This document shows positions 56,167 through 64,000 of a stretch of DNA of 64,000 nt, piece by piece. The notes below the pieces were generated by a model. It had not been told where the DNA came from and made no database searches. It was given only the letters and a program-made list of their open reading frames with translations. Each line of letters begins with the position of its first letter. Position 1 is the first letter of the stretch. The DNA comes from Comamonadaceae bacterium 2PF (lineage in GTDB: Bacteria > Pseudomonadota > Gammaproteobacteria > Burkholderiales > Burkholderiaceae_C): NCBI GenBank assembly GCA_005502875.1, contig SCMV01000004.1:1-64000 (forward strand), in the 5' to 3' direction. The translations under genes were made by a program, and so were the position numbers.

Positions 56167-57057
56167 ATGTTCAAGCCTTCCATCCTGGCCCTGGCGGCCA
56201 TCTTCTCTGTGCCCGTTGCGCAAGCCGAAGCCCTCTACGGCCTGACCACCGACAACCGCCTGATCACCTTCGACACCGCCGCACCGAGCATGGGCTCGGC
56301 CGTCGGCCTGAGCGGCCTGGCCGCATCCGAAAAGCTGCTCGGCCTCGACGCGCGTCCCACCAACGGCCAGCTCTACACCCTGAGCAACCTGGGCAACGTC
56401 TACACCCTTGACGCCAGCACGGGCGCTGCCACCTTTGTGGCCTCGCTGAAGGCCCCGATCAACGGCAGCCTGCTCGGCTTTGACTTCAACCCCAATGCCG
56501 ACGTCAGCGGCGCGGCCTCCCTGCGCGTCCTCACCGCGGCGGGCGACAACTACGCCGTCAACGTCAACCCTGGTGCCAACCTGGGCGCCGTCACCAAGCA
56601 GACCAACGTCAGCTCGGCCAGTGGTGCGCTCAAACTCACCGGCGCGGCTTACAGCAACAACGACACCAGCCCTGCCACGCCGACGGTGCTGTTCGCCATC
56701 GACACCGTCAGCAGCAGCCTGTTCTCGACCTCGGCGCCCGGAGGTGGCGTGTACACCCGCGTGGGCAGCCTGGGTGCCAGCTCGCTCAACGTCTTCGGTT
56801 TCGACATCTCGGGCTCGGGCGTGGCGTATGCAGGCCTGACCGGCGACGACAGCTACTCCAGCCTCTACACCATCGACCTGCAGACCGGCGCAGCCAGCCT
56901 GATCGGCGCCTTCGGCATCCAGGGCAACACCGCGCTGCCCACCATCGTGGGCCTGGCCGTGGCCCCTGCCGTGCCCGAGCCCTCGACCGTGGGCCTGATG
57001 CTGGCGGGTCTTGGCGCCGTCGGCTTTGGCCTGCGCCGCGCTCGCGCTCAGGCCTGA
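56167..57057 (+). CDS. DUF4394 protein with PEP-CTERM sorting signal
   Basis: A 296-residue exported protein with a signal peptide (FKPSILALAAIFSVPVAQA) and a DUF4394-type beta-propeller body: EALYGLTTDNRLITFDTAAP, LLGLDARPTNGQLYTL and LLGFDFNPNADVSGAASLRV. It ends in VPEPSTVGLMLAGLGAVGF then LRRARAQA, the PEP-CTERM tripartite signal of motif, membrane helix and basic tail, which an exosortase would process. No exosortase gene is in the window. GGAG lies upstream of ATG 56167. Its role is unknown, possibly at the cell surface or in the matrix. Confidence 0.85.
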   Translation: MFKPSILALAAIFSVPVAQAEALYGLTTDNRLITFDTAAPSMGSAVGLSGLAASEKLLGLDARPTNGQLYTLSNLGNVYTLDASTGAATFVASLKAPINGSLLGFDFNPNADVSGAASLRVLTAAGDNYAVNVNPGANLGAVTKQTNVSSASGALKLTGAAYSNNDTSPATPTVLFAIDTVSSSLFSTSAPGGGVYTRVGSLGASSLNVFGFDISGSGVAYAGLTGDDSYSSLYTIDLQTGAASLIGAFGIQGNTALPTIVGLAVAPAVPEPSTVGLMLAGLGAVGFGLRRARAQA

Positions 57058-57189
57058 AAGCTTCATGGCGCCTGCGTGGCGTCATGGGGCCTGTCGAGTT
57101 GACAAAGAAAAGGGGGCGAGTGGCTTGCCCCCCGAGAGGGGGCTCGGTCGGCCTGCTTTAATGCAGGTTCTTTGTGGAACGCTGCCCAT

Positions 57190-57216
57190 TGGCAGACCGA
57201 GAATAGGCAGACCGAG
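57190..57216. repeat. Direct 11-bp repeat upstream of the EamA gene
   Basis: GGCAGACCGAG occurs at 57191-57201 and again at 57206-57216, separated by AATA. Just upstream, CCTGC-TTTAAT-GCAGG forms a small hairpin. The second copy ends three bases before the TTG start, so the repeat may be a regulatory site or part of the translation start region. No better function is apparent. Confidence 0.45.
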
Positions 57217-57218
57217 CC

Positions 57219-58184
57219 TTGTCACTTGCTTCATCCCTGTCCTGGCGAACCGCCTGGCTGCTCGTGTTGCCGCCCATGCTTTGGGCAGGCAACGCCGTCG
57301 TCGGCCGCATGTTGGTCGGCAGCATGCCGCCCGTGGCGATGAACGGCCTGCGCTGGCTGCTTGTCGCCCTCTTGCTTGCGCCGCTGGGCTGGCGGGTCCT
57401 CAAAGAGCCGTCGGCCATCTTCCAGCGCTGGCGGCACCTTGCCTTGATTGGCTCCTTGGGCGTGGGCACCTACAACGCCCTGCAGTACCTTGCCCTGCAA
57501 ACCTCCTCGCCCATCAACGTCACGCTCATTGGCGCCAGCATCCCTGTGTGGATGATGGTCGTGGGGCGCCTGTGCTTTGGCCAGCCGCTGCTGCGGCGGC
57601 AGTTGTTTGGCGCGGCCTTGTCGGTGGCCGGTGTGCTGCTGGTGATGTCTCAAGGCCAATGGGCCACCCTGGCCAAACTGCGCCTGGTGCCCGGAGACCT
57701 GCTGATGCTGCTGGCCAGCCTGGCCTGGGCTTTCTACAGCTGGTTGCTGGCCCGCCCGCCAGCGTCCATGCAGGGCGCCGCTCGGCCAGATTGGGACTGG
57801 GCCGGTTTCCTTTGGATCCAGGTCGGGTTCGGCCTGCTGTGGGCGACCCTGTGCGCAGGGGCAGAGGCCGCCTGGACACCCGGCTGGAGCGAAGGCTGGC
57901 GACTGGACACCAGCACCGCACTGGGCCTGTTGTTCATCGCCATCGGCCCGTCGATCCTGGCCTACCGATGCTGGGGCCTGGGCGTTCAGGCCGTGGGCCC
58001 GACGGTGGCGGGCTTTTTCAGCAACCTGACGCCGGTTTTCGCGGCCACCTGGTCCACCTTGCTGCTGGGGCAGGGGCCTCGTTGGTACCACCCGCTGGCG
58101 CTGCTCCTCATCGCTGCGGGCATCGTCGTGTCATCGGGCTGGCGCCCTCGACTCAATAGCGGCGACGGGGCCCGCCGCGCTTGA
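57219..58184 (+). CDS. EamA/DMT family transporter
   Basis: A 321-residue ten-helix transporter of the drug/metabolite transporter superfamily, with two EamA repeats (about residues 10-140 and 160-300). Signs are WAGNAVVGRMLVGSMPPVAMNGLRW, LQTSSPINVTLIGASIPVWM and FFSNLTPVFAATWSTLLLGQ. The chosen start TTG 57219 lacks a ribosome binding site; internal starts are possible. The 3' end overlaps the convergent rhomboid gene by 32 bp. Substrate unknown; amino-acid or metabolite export is typical. Confidence 0.85.
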   Translation: MSLASSLSWRTAWLLVLPPMLWAGNAVVGRMLVGSMPPVAMNGLRWLLVALLLAPLGWRVLKEPSAIFQRWRHLALIGSLGVGTYNALQYLALQTSSPINVTLIGASIPVWMMVVGRLCFGQPLLRRQLFGAALSVAGVLLVMSQGQWATLAKLRLVPGDLLMLLASLAWAFYSWLLARPPASMQGAARPDWDWAGFLWIQVGFGLLWATLCAGAEAAWTPGWSEGWRLDTSTALGLLFIAIGPSILAYRCWGLGVQAVGPTVAGFFSNLTPVFAATWSTLLLGQGPRWYHPLALLLIAAGIVVSSGWRPRLNSGDGARRA

Positions 58185-58764
58185 ACGGCGGCTGGCCGCG
58201 CCAGTAACGCAGCATCAACCAGCCACCCAGCATGCCGCCCAGGTGAGCGAAGTGCGCCACACCCGAAGACGTGCCGGTCACGCCCAGGAACAACTCGATG
58301 CCACCGTAGACGGCCACGAACACCTTGGCCTTCATCGGGATGGGTGGGAACAGCGGCATGATCGTGCGCTCGGGGAACATCATCCCGAAGGCGAGCAGCA
58401 GGCCGAACAGCCCGCCCGAGGCGCCCACCGTGGGGTTGTGGTAGCCCGCCAACATCGAAATCAACAGCTGCGTGGCTGCTGCGGTGAGCACGCTGGCGCC
58501 CAGGAACTCGATGTACCGGCGCTGGCCCCAGATGCGTTCGAGCTCGCTGCCGAACATCCACAGGCCCAACATGTTGAAGAAGATGTGGCCGATCGAGCCG
58601 TGCAGGAAGGCGTAGGTCAGCACCTGCCACGGGTAGAACTGGCCGCTCTCAAGTGGCCAAAGCGCCATGTACATGGACAATGCCCCCCCCAGGAGGTCGT
58701 CCAGGAAATACATGGCCACGTTGATCAGGATGAGCGCCTGGGTGATGGGGGGCATCGGTGGCAT
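58153..58764 (-). CDS. Rhomboid-family intramembrane serine protease
   Basis: A 203-residue membrane protease. The catalytic dyad is Ser116 in VGASGGLFG and His174 in AHFAHLGG; HGSIGHIFFNMLGLW holds the family HxxxN region. Six spans are predicted. Start ATG 58764 is favoured, with ATG 58755 possible and a GTG-type extension to 58800 less likely. Its 3' end overlaps the convergent EamA gene. It cleaves single-span substrates inside the membrane; the substrates are unknown. Confidence 0.9.
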   Translation of the reverse strand: MPPMPPITQALILINVAMYFLDDLLGGALSMYMALWPLESGQFYPWQVLTYAFLHGSIGHIFFNMLGLWMFGSELERIWGQRRYIEFLGASVLTAAATQLLISMLAGYHNPTVGASGGLFGLLLAFGMMFPERTIMPLFPPIPMKAKVFVAVYGGIELFLGVTGTSSGVAHFAHLGGMLGGWLMLRYWRGQPPFKRGGPRRRY

Positions 58765-58845
58765 GGGGCAACAGCGGGTGTGTGGTCGACCCCGGATCAT
58801 AGAGGCAAGACCCCTGTGCTATCCTTGCGGCCTTCCTGCATCAGG

Positions 58846-58930
58846 GCCCTGGTGGTGAAATTGGTAGACGCGCCGGATTCAAAATCCGGTTCCGCAAGGA
58901 GTGTCGGTTCGAGTCCGACCCGGGGCACCA
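58846..58930 (+). tRNA. tRNA-Leu (anticodon CAA)
   Basis: An 85-nt tRNA. The acceptor arm pairs GCCCTGG with CCGGGGC, with CCA encoded at 58928-58930. The anticodon arm is CCGGA-TTCAAAA-TCCGG, placing CAA at positions 34-36 (reads UUG). A long variable arm and the T arm GTCGG-TTCGAGT-CCGAC follow, as expected for leucine. cysM starts 63 bp downstream. Confidence 0.97.
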
Positions 58931-58933
58931 AGC

Positions 58934-58953
58934 AGCTTGCACAAGCTTGCACA
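58934..58953. repeat. Perfect tandem 10-bp repeat between tRNA-Leu and cysM
   Basis: AGCTTGCACA is repeated head to tail at 58934-58943 and 58944-58953, directly after the tRNA 3' end. It could influence tRNA 3' processing or cysM expression; nothing else is known. Confidence 0.6.
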
Positions 58954-58993
58954 CAGAGCCGGCACATGCCGTGGGCGATGGCCGCGTGAAGTC

Positions 58994-59896
58994 ATGACCT
59001 ACCCGACTCTCGAAGACGCCATCGGCAAAACCCCGCTGGTTCGCCTGCAACGCGTGCCCGGGGCCGACAACGACGCCCGCGGCAACGTCATCCTCGCCAA
59101 GCTTGAAGGCAACAACCCGGCTGGCTCGGTCAAGGACCGCCCTGCCATCAACATGATCCGCCGCGCCGAAGAGCGTGGCCAGATCAAGCCCGGCGACACC
59201 CTCATCGAAGCCACATCCGGCAACACTGGCATCGCGCTGGCCATGGCCGCCGCCATCCGCGGCTACCGCATGGTGCTGATCATGCCGGAGGACCTCTCCA
59301 TCGAGCGCGCCCAGACCATGAAGGCCTTCGGCGCCGAGCTCATCCTCACGCCCAAGAGCGGTGGCATGGAATACGCCCGCGACCTGGCCGACCAGATGGT
59401 GCGCGAAGGCAAGGGCGTGGTGCTCGATCAGTTCGCCAACCCCGACAACCCGGCGGTGCACTACGACACCACGGGCCCGGAGATCTGGCTGGACACGCAA
59501 GGGCGCATCACCCACTTCGTCAGCGCCATGGGCACCACCGGCACCATCACCGGGGTCTCGAAGTTCCTCAAGGAAAAGAGCCCCGAGGTGCGCATCGTCG
59601 GTGCCCAGCCGCAAGAAGGCTCGCGCATCCCCGGCATCCGCAAGTGGCCCGAGGCCTACCTGCCCAAGATTTACGAGCCCGGCCGCGTCGACGAAATCAT
59701 CCACGTCAGCCAGGCCGATGCCGAAGACATGGCCCGCCGCCTGGCCCGTGAAGAAGGGCTCTTCTGCGGCATCTCGGCCGCCGGCGCCTGCTGGGTGGCC
59801 CTGCAATTGGCCCAGCAACTGAGCAACGCCACCATCGTCTTCATCGTCTGCGACCGGGGCGACCGCTACCTGTCGACCGGCGTCTTCCCCGCCTGA
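58994..59896 (+). CDS. cysM: Cysteine synthase B (O-acetylserine sulfhydrylase)
   Basis: A 300-residue PLP enzyme making cysteine from O-acetylserine and sulfide or thiosulfate. The PLP lysine is in NPAGSVKDRPA, the phosphate loop in ATSGNTGIALA, and GTTGTITGVSKFL follows. It matches the CysM length and the CysM ending YLSTGVFPA. ATG 58994 is chosen; the frame continues upstream into the tRNA. TusA lies 42 bp downstream. Confidence 0.95.
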   Translation: MTYPTLEDAIGKTPLVRLQRVPGADNDARGNVILAKLEGNNPAGSVKDRPAINMIRRAEERGQIKPGDTLIEATSGNTGIALAMAAAIRGYRMVLIMPEDLSIERAQTMKAFGAELILTPKSGGMEYARDLADQMVREGKGVVLDQFANPDNPAVHYDTTGPEIWLDTQGRITHFVSAMGTTGTITGVSKFLKEKSPEVRIVGAQPQEGSRIPGIRKWPEAYLPKIYEPGRVDEIIHVSQADAEDMARRLAREEGLFCGISAAGACWVALQLAQQLSNATIVFIVCDRGDRYLSTGVFPA

Positions 59897-59938
59897 TCAG
59901 CGGATCTCCACCCAGCCCGCAACCTTCGCAGCCCAGCC

Positions 59939-60181
59939 ATGGACCTGATCCACAAGGAACTCGACGCCCGCGGCCTGCTTTGTCCGCTGCCCATCCTCAA
60001 GGCCAAAAAGGCCCTGTCCGACATGCACAGCGGTGAAATCCTGCGCGTGCTGGCCACCGACCCAGGCTCTGTGCGCGACTTCCAGGCTTTTGCCCGGCAA
60101 ACCGGCAACGACCTGGTCGACCAACAGGCCAAAGAGGTCGATGGCAAAGAGGAATACACGCACCTGCTGCGTCGGCGTTGA
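59939..60181 (+). CDS. tusA: TusA-family sulfurtransferase
   Basis: An 80-residue sulfur carrier with the CPLP motif; Cys15 would bear the persulfide. ARGLLCPLPILKAKKAL and VLATDPGSVRDFQAFARQTGN are typical. TusA proteins pass sulfur for tRNA thiolation or sulfur metabolism. Its place next to cysM suggests a sulfur-metabolism pair (inference). Confidence 0.92.
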   Translation: MDLIHKELDARGLLCPLPILKAKKALSDMHSGEILRVLATDPGSVRDFQAFARQTGNDLVDQQAKEVDGKEEYTHLLRRR

Positions 60182-60281
60182 GGGCTGATGGGCTCTGGCG
60201 CCCTCGCCGAGGCAGGGTGCTCACGGCGCGGCAGCGCGTCCATCAGGCTGCTGCCGCGCGCGGTTCAGGGCGCCCAAGCGC

Positions 60282-61391
60282 TCAGGCGTCGCCGAGCAGG
60301 TCGCCGCCCTGAGGAGCGATCAGCCCCAGGTGCCTGAATGCGGCCGACGTCGCCACCCGCCCGCGCGGCGTGCGCTGCAAAAAGCCCTGCTGAATCAGGT
60401 ATGGCTCGATCACGTCTTCGATCGTGTCGCGCTCCTCACCGATGGCCGCTGCCACGTTGTCCAGGCCCACCGGGCCGCCATCGAAGCGGTGGATGATGGC
60501 CTCGAGCAGCTTGCGGTCCATCACGTCAAAGCCGATCGGGTCCACGTCCAGCATCGCCAGGGCCTTGTCCGCCATCTCCTTGGTGATGTGGCCGTCTCCT
60601 TTGACCTCGGCGTAGTCGCGCACCCGGCGCAGCAGCCGGTTGGCGATGCGTGGGGTGCCGCGTGAGCGGCGGGCCACCTCCAGCGCGCCTTCGGCATCGA
60701 TGGGCGCGCCCAGCAGCCCGGCCGAGCGCGTGACGATGCGCTGCAACTCGGGCGCTGTGTAGAACTCCAGCCGCGCCACGATGCCGAAGCGATCGCGCAG
60801 CGGGTTGGTCAGCATCCCGGCTCGTGTGGTGGCGCCCACGAGGGTGAAGGGCTGCAGGTCCAGCTTGATGGAGCGCGCAGCTGGCCCTTCGCCAATCATG
60901 ATGTCGATCTGATAGTCCTCCAGCGCGGGGTAGAGGATCTCCTCCACCACCGGGCTGAGTCGGTGGATTTCGTCGATGAACAGAACGTCGTTGCGCTCCA
61001 GGTTGGTCAGGATGGCCGCCAGGTCCTTCGGCTTTTCCAGCACAGGCCCCGAGGTTTGGCGCAAGTTGACACCCAGTTCGGTGGCGATGATGTGGCTCAG
61101 CGTGGTTTTGCCCAGGCCAGGCGGCCCGAACAGCAACACGTGGTCCAGGGCCTCGCTGCGTTTTTTGGCCGCACCGATGAATATTTCCAATTGCTCACGT
61201 GCCTTGGCCTGCCCGATGTACTCATCCAGGTCTTTGGGGCGCAGTGCGCGCTCGAGCACGTCCTCCTGAGGGGAACTGACGCCAGCCTCCACCACGCGCC
61301 CGGAGGGCACGTTTTCCGTGGCGCCACCCTGGCGCGGGGAGCGGGCGGGCCCGCTGCGGCCGGAGCCGAAATCGTCGGTCTGGATGCTCAT
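60282..61391 (-). CDS. ruvB: Holliday junction branch-migration helicase RuvB
   Basis: A 369-residue AAA+ motor. Walker A is [14 protein letters not shown] and Walker [10 protein letters not shown]; the sensor 1 region ATTRAG and the arginine finger region [12 protein letters not shown] are present. The N-terminus has a Gly/Arg-rich lead ([14 protein letters not shown]) before the core [13 protein letters not shown] 61391. No ruvA or ruvC is adjacent. It is convergent with tusA. Confidence 0.97.
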   Translation of the reverse strand: MSIQTDDFGSGRSGPARSPRQGGATENVPSGRVVEAGVSSPQEDVLERALRPKDLDEYIGQAKAREQLEIFIGAAKKRSEALDHVLLFGPPGLGKTTLSHIIATELGVNLRQTSGPVLEKPKDLAAILTNLERNDVLFIDEIHRLSPVVEEILYPALEDYQIDIMIGEGPAARSIKLDLQPFTLVGATTRAGMLTNPLRDRFGIVARLEFYTAPELQRIVTRSAGLLGAPIDAEGALEVARRSRGTPRIANRLLRRVRDYAEVKGDGHITKEMADKALAMLDVDPIGFDVMDRKLLEAIIHRFDGGPVGLDNVAAAIGEERDTIEDVIEPYLIQQGFLQRTPRGRVATSAAFRHLGLIAPQGGDLLGDA

Positions 61392-61457
61392 GGCGCGATT
61401 ATCCGGCCCAGGGCGGTGTTGCATCAGGGCAACGATGAGCCGCATGGAGCATCGTTA

Positions 61458-61471
61458 TGACAACCATGTCA
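61458..61471. promoter_or_regulatory. TGACA-ACCA-TGTCA palindrome in the ruvB/porin intergenic region
   Basis: A perfect dyad (5-4-5) located 67 bp upstream of the ruvB ATG and 133 bp upstream of the first porin ATG. It may be an operator for either gene. It does not match the LexA box consensus, so it is not evidence of SOS control of ruvB. Confidence 0.4.
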
Positions 61472-61603
61472 TCAAGCAACTTTGAAAAATCTGGTGCAAT
61501 CCCCAACAGTTCCAGCGCTCGAACGGCGTGGCGGGGTCACCCAGTGACTTGCAGACACGCGCCGGCGAAGCTGGAGCCTCTGGTTCAAACTTTGGAGAAC
61601 TCC

Positions 61604-62656
61604 ATGAAAAAGACTGTGCTGGCTCTGGCCGCCATCGCTGCCTCCTCGGCTGCTTTCGCTCAATCTTCCGTCACCCTGTACGGTGTGGTCGACGCTTCTG
61701 TTGAGTCCGTCAAGGGCGACAAGACCGTCACCCGCGTGTCCTCCGACAACCTGGCTTCTTCGCGCATCGCCTTCAAGGGCGTGGAAGACCTGGGCGGCGG
61801 CCTGAAGGCCACCTTCCTGCTGGACGCCAGCGCCAAGGTCGACACCGGTGCTGCTGACTCCGCTCTGTTCAGCCGCTCTGCTTACGTGGGCCTGTCCGGT
61901 GGTTTCGGTGAAGTCCGCCTGGGTCGTCAAGACTCCCTGATCGGTGCTCAACTGTTCGGCGTGACCGGCACCCAAGCCTACGACGAAGGCAAGATCTCTG
62001 GCGTGCTGGCTGGCAACGACCTGCGTCGCCTGGACAATGCCATCACCTACATCGCCCCGACCCTGGTTCCCGGCCTGGCCTTGGCTGCCCAGTTCTCCAC
62101 CGGTTACAGCGCTTCGGTCACCACCGAAGACACCGGCAATGACGGCCGCACCTACGGCTTCAGCGTCGCTTACGCCAACGGCCCCCTGTCGGCTGGCCTG
62201 GGTTACATCAAGGCCAACACGGACGTGCCCGGTGATGTCGAGAACACCGGCGTGCTGGCATACGGTGCCTACGACTTCGGCGTGGCCAAGCTGACCGCTT
62301 ACTACAACACCGACGATCGCGACGGCAACTTCGACGACCGTGACCTGTACGGCTTCAAGGTTGCTGTGCCCGTGGCCACCGGCGTGACCCTGACCGGCGG
62401 CTACGCCCAGGTTCGCGGCGCCAAGGGCGACGCCACCTCGTCGACTGGCAGCTTCAACAACAAGAACACCCAGGACGACAAGGCCAGCATCCTGACCTTC
62501 CGCGCCCAGTACGACCTGAGCAAGCGCACCGCCCTGTACGCCCTGTTCACGCAAGTGCGCAACGACAAGAACACCGACCTGTCGGTGTCCGGCGTCACCA
62601 CCGCCAACGACAAGTCGTCGCGCGGTCTGGCCGTCGGCGTTCGCCACAGCTTCTGA
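61604..62656 (+). CDS. Gram-negative general porin (Omp32-type)
   Basis: A 350-residue trimeric outer-membrane porin. A signal peptide ending SAAFAQ leads to SSVTLYGVVDASVESV, the family N-terminus; SRIAFKGVEDLGGGLKATF, FGEVRLGRQD and a C-terminal aromatic residue (RHSF) match Burkholderiales porins. GGAG precedes ATG 61604. Small solutes and ions diffuse through. A second porin gene follows. Confidence 0.95.
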   Translation: MKKTVLALAAIAASSAAFAQSSVTLYGVVDASVESVKGDKTVTRVSSDNLASSRIAFKGVEDLGGGLKATFLLDASAKVDTGAADSALFSRSAYVGLSGGFGEVRLGRQDSLIGAQLFGVTGTQAYDEGKISGVLAGNDLRRLDNAITYIAPTLVPGLALAAQFSTGYSASVTTEDTGNDGRTYGFSVAYANGPLSAGLGYIKANTDVPGDVENTGVLAYGAYDFGVAKLTAYYNTDDRDGNFDDRDLYGFKVAVPVATGVTLTGGYAQVRGAKGDATSSTGSFNNKNTQDDKASILTFRAQYDLSKRTALYALFTQVRNDKNTDLSVSGVTTANDKSSRGLAVGVRHSF

Positions 62657-62677
62657 TCGGTTTTCAACCGACTCAGC

Positions 62678-62703
62678 AAAAGGGGGCTTCGGCCCCCTTT
62701 TTT
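62678..62703 (+). terminator. Rho-independent terminator after the first porin
   Basis: AAAA, GGGGGC, a TTCG loop, GCCCCC and a run of T make a classic terminator with a stable UUCG tetraloop. It separates the two porin genes, giving them independent transcripts. Confidence 0.93.
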
Positions 62704-62875
62704 CATGGCCCTTTCGGCCTGCGGCCTGTCCCCTTGTGTTTGATCCATGTCCGCTTCGGAGTGGGCGCCTGTGTCCCGGGCGCAACAACCTAGCGGAAAC
62801 CTGAGTGTCGTGTCCGAACCCCTCAGCAACAATCAGTGACGCCCCCCGTTTCAGGGGGACCATCAGGAGATACAC

Positions 62876-64000
62876 ATGCAAAAGCGCGTTCTGTCCTCGG
62901 CCATCGCTCTGGCCCTGACCGCCCTGGCCTCGGGCACCGCACTGGCCCAGTCCAGCGTCACCATCTACGGCAACATCGACGTTTCGGTTGACCGCGTCAA
63001 GAAGGACGCAGGAACTCGCCTGCTGCCGGCATCGAGCGGCTTTGGCGCTCCTGGTGACGCTGCATACGCCGCGTTGAACAACGGCCTGAGCAACAAAGCC
63101 AGCGTCACCCGCGTGGGCCCTGACCTGAGCTCGCAGTCCGCTTTGGGCTTCAAGGGTGTGGAAGACCTCGGCGGCGGCTACAAGGGCAACTTTGTGCTGG
63201 AAGGTCAGATGGGCGTTGATAACGGCGCGCTGCTCCGCGATAGCCGCATGTTTGGTCGTCAAGCCTATGTTGGCTTGACCACGCCCTTCGGCGAAGTCCG
63301 CTTGGGTCGCCAGTACGCTCCGATCTTTTTCTCCAGCGCCGTGATCACCACCGAGCGCTTTGGCGGCACCGACCAGTTCGTGGAGGGGGGTCTTTCCAAC
63401 ACGCTGAACATCCGCTGGGACAATGCCATCACCTACTCCGCACAGGTTGGTGGTTTCCGTGGTCAGCTGGGTTTCTCGCCCAACGCTGGCGTGGCTGACA
63501 GCGTCAACGGCAACCGCACCACCACGGCTGTGGCCGGCAGTGACTCGACGGGCTCGATCCTGGGTGGCAACAACAGTGGCGCCTCGGGCGAGAAGACGTC
63601 TGGCCGTGGTCGCAGCTGGGGTGCCTTCGGTGCCTACACCGTCAGCGACCTGACCCTCAGCGCCGGTTACGGTTCCACTGCGTTCAAGAACGTGCCGGTG
63701 TACATCGGCACCACCTCCTCTGCATCGCCGACGCCCTCGGCCCTGACCTTGCTCGGCACCTTTGACGATTACAGCGTCTGGAACCTGGGCGCCAAGTACG
63801 TGCTGAAGGACCTGGGCTTGACGTTCAATGGTGCGTTTGGCCGCGGCACCTATGACGTGACGTCGGTGGGCAACATGGCTCAGTACTTTGGCGTTGAGGC
63901 TGGCAAGCTGAAGGTCAGTTCGCTGGTGCTTGGCACCCGCTATGAGATCGGCGCTGTCGCCTTCCTGGCCCAGTGGTCCGAAACCAAGTTCCGCAACGAG
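62876..64000 (+). CDS. Second Gram-negative porin, truncated at window end
   Basis: The first 375 codons of a porin that runs off the window, with no stop reached. The signal peptide ends SGTALAQ, followed by SSVTIYGNIDVSVDRV, LGFKGVEDLGGGYKGNFV and FGEVRLGRQYAPIF. It is longer and carries a larger insert (about residues 195-240) than the first porin. AGGAG precedes ATG 62876. A short CCCCC/GGGGG hairpin at about 62843-62858 in its leader lies close to the ribosome binding site. Confidence 0.9.
   Translation, partial: MQKRVLSSAIALALTALASGTALAQSSVTIYGNIDVSVDRVKKDAGTRLLPASSGFGAPGDAAYAALNNGLSNKASVTRVGPDLSSQSALGFKGVEDLGGGYKGNFVLEGQMGVDNGALLRDSRMFGRQAYVGLTTPFGEVRLGRQYAPIFFSSAVITTERFGGTDQFVEGGLSNTLNIRWDNAITYSAQVGGFRGQLGFSPNAGVADSVNGNRTTTAVAGSDSTGSILGGNNSGASGEKTSGRGRSWGAFGAYTVSDLTLSAGYGSTAFKNVPVYIGTTSSASPTPSALTLLGTFDDYSVWNLGAKYVLKDLGLTFNGAFGRGTYDVTSVGNMAQYFGVEAGKLKVSSLVLGTRYEIGAVAFLAQWSETKFRNE

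Noticed and set aside
58846-58930. tRNA-Leu as an integration site for a mobile element
   Set aside because: No integrase gene and no repeat of the tRNA 3' end was found nearby; housekeeping genes follow directly.
61392-61603. SOS box for ruvB
   Set aside because: The only dyad (TGACA-ACCA-TGTCA) lacks the CTGT-N8-ACAG core.

Overview
The window is high-GC proteobacterial DNA. Gene content points to a betaproteobacterium of the order Burkholderiales, probably close to Aquabacterium, Leptothrix, Ideonella or Rhizobacter. The clues are a short-form ArgG, the ribF-ileS-lspA block, Omp32-type porins, a PEP-CTERM protein and an AlkB-type alkane hydroxylase. The genus is an inference; there is no rRNA here to test it.

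Region 1 (0.2-3.9 kb) is a LysR-controlled cluster of an isochorismatase-like hydrolase, a pirin and a divergent Old Yellow Enzyme, with a 20-codon relic of a short-chain dehydrogenase start in front of the Old Yellow Enzyme. Region 2 (3.9-14.7 kb) looks acquired and less GC-rich. It holds a four-gene operon of exported proteins: an M28-like PA-domain protein, an alpha/beta hydrolase with two discoidin-like repeats, a PETase/cutinase-like polyester hydrolase and a short lipase-chaperone (Lif)-like protein. A Crp/Fnr regulator, a broken IS3-family transposase, a secreted LIP-family lipase, an AraC regulator and an orphan response regulator follow. This is the strongest candidate for an undescribed system: export, folding and use of enzymes that attack an ester polymer or lipid. 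Region 3 (14.7-16.8 kb) has a glutathione S-transferase and a tightly overlapping PAAR, Tae4 amidase and 71-residue membrane protein cassette, read as a type VI secretion effector with an atypical immunity protein.

Region 4 (16.8-19.2 kb) is alkB with a divergent AraC regulator and two identical 10-bp direct repeats between them. dnaE follows. Region 5 (22.9-33.7 kb) is a tad/Flp pilus operon on the minus strand: flp, tadV, tadE, cpaB, secretin, tadZ, tadA, tadB, tadC, tadD, a DUF3613 gene and tadG, with a perfect palindrome upstream of flp. Next to it, a PA0069-family radical SAM gene carries a canonical LexA box directly on its start codon.

Region 6 (35-49.3 kb) is mostly housekeeping: an M48 protease, argG with histone-like Lys/Ala-rich tails at both ends, ppnP, a CsgG-like lipoprotein with an exported partner, murB, yajQ, an aspartic protease, an MBL-fold hydrolase, a pseudouridine synthase, ribF, ileS and lspA. 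Region 7 (49.4-64 kb) carries an RND efflux pair, a class V aminotransferase, DUF2189 and DUF4394/PEP-CTERM proteins, an EamA transporter, a rhomboid protease, tRNA-Leu(CAA), cysM, tusA, ruvB and two tandem porins, the second cut by the window end. No CRISPR array, rRNA, intact insertion sequence or prophage was seen.
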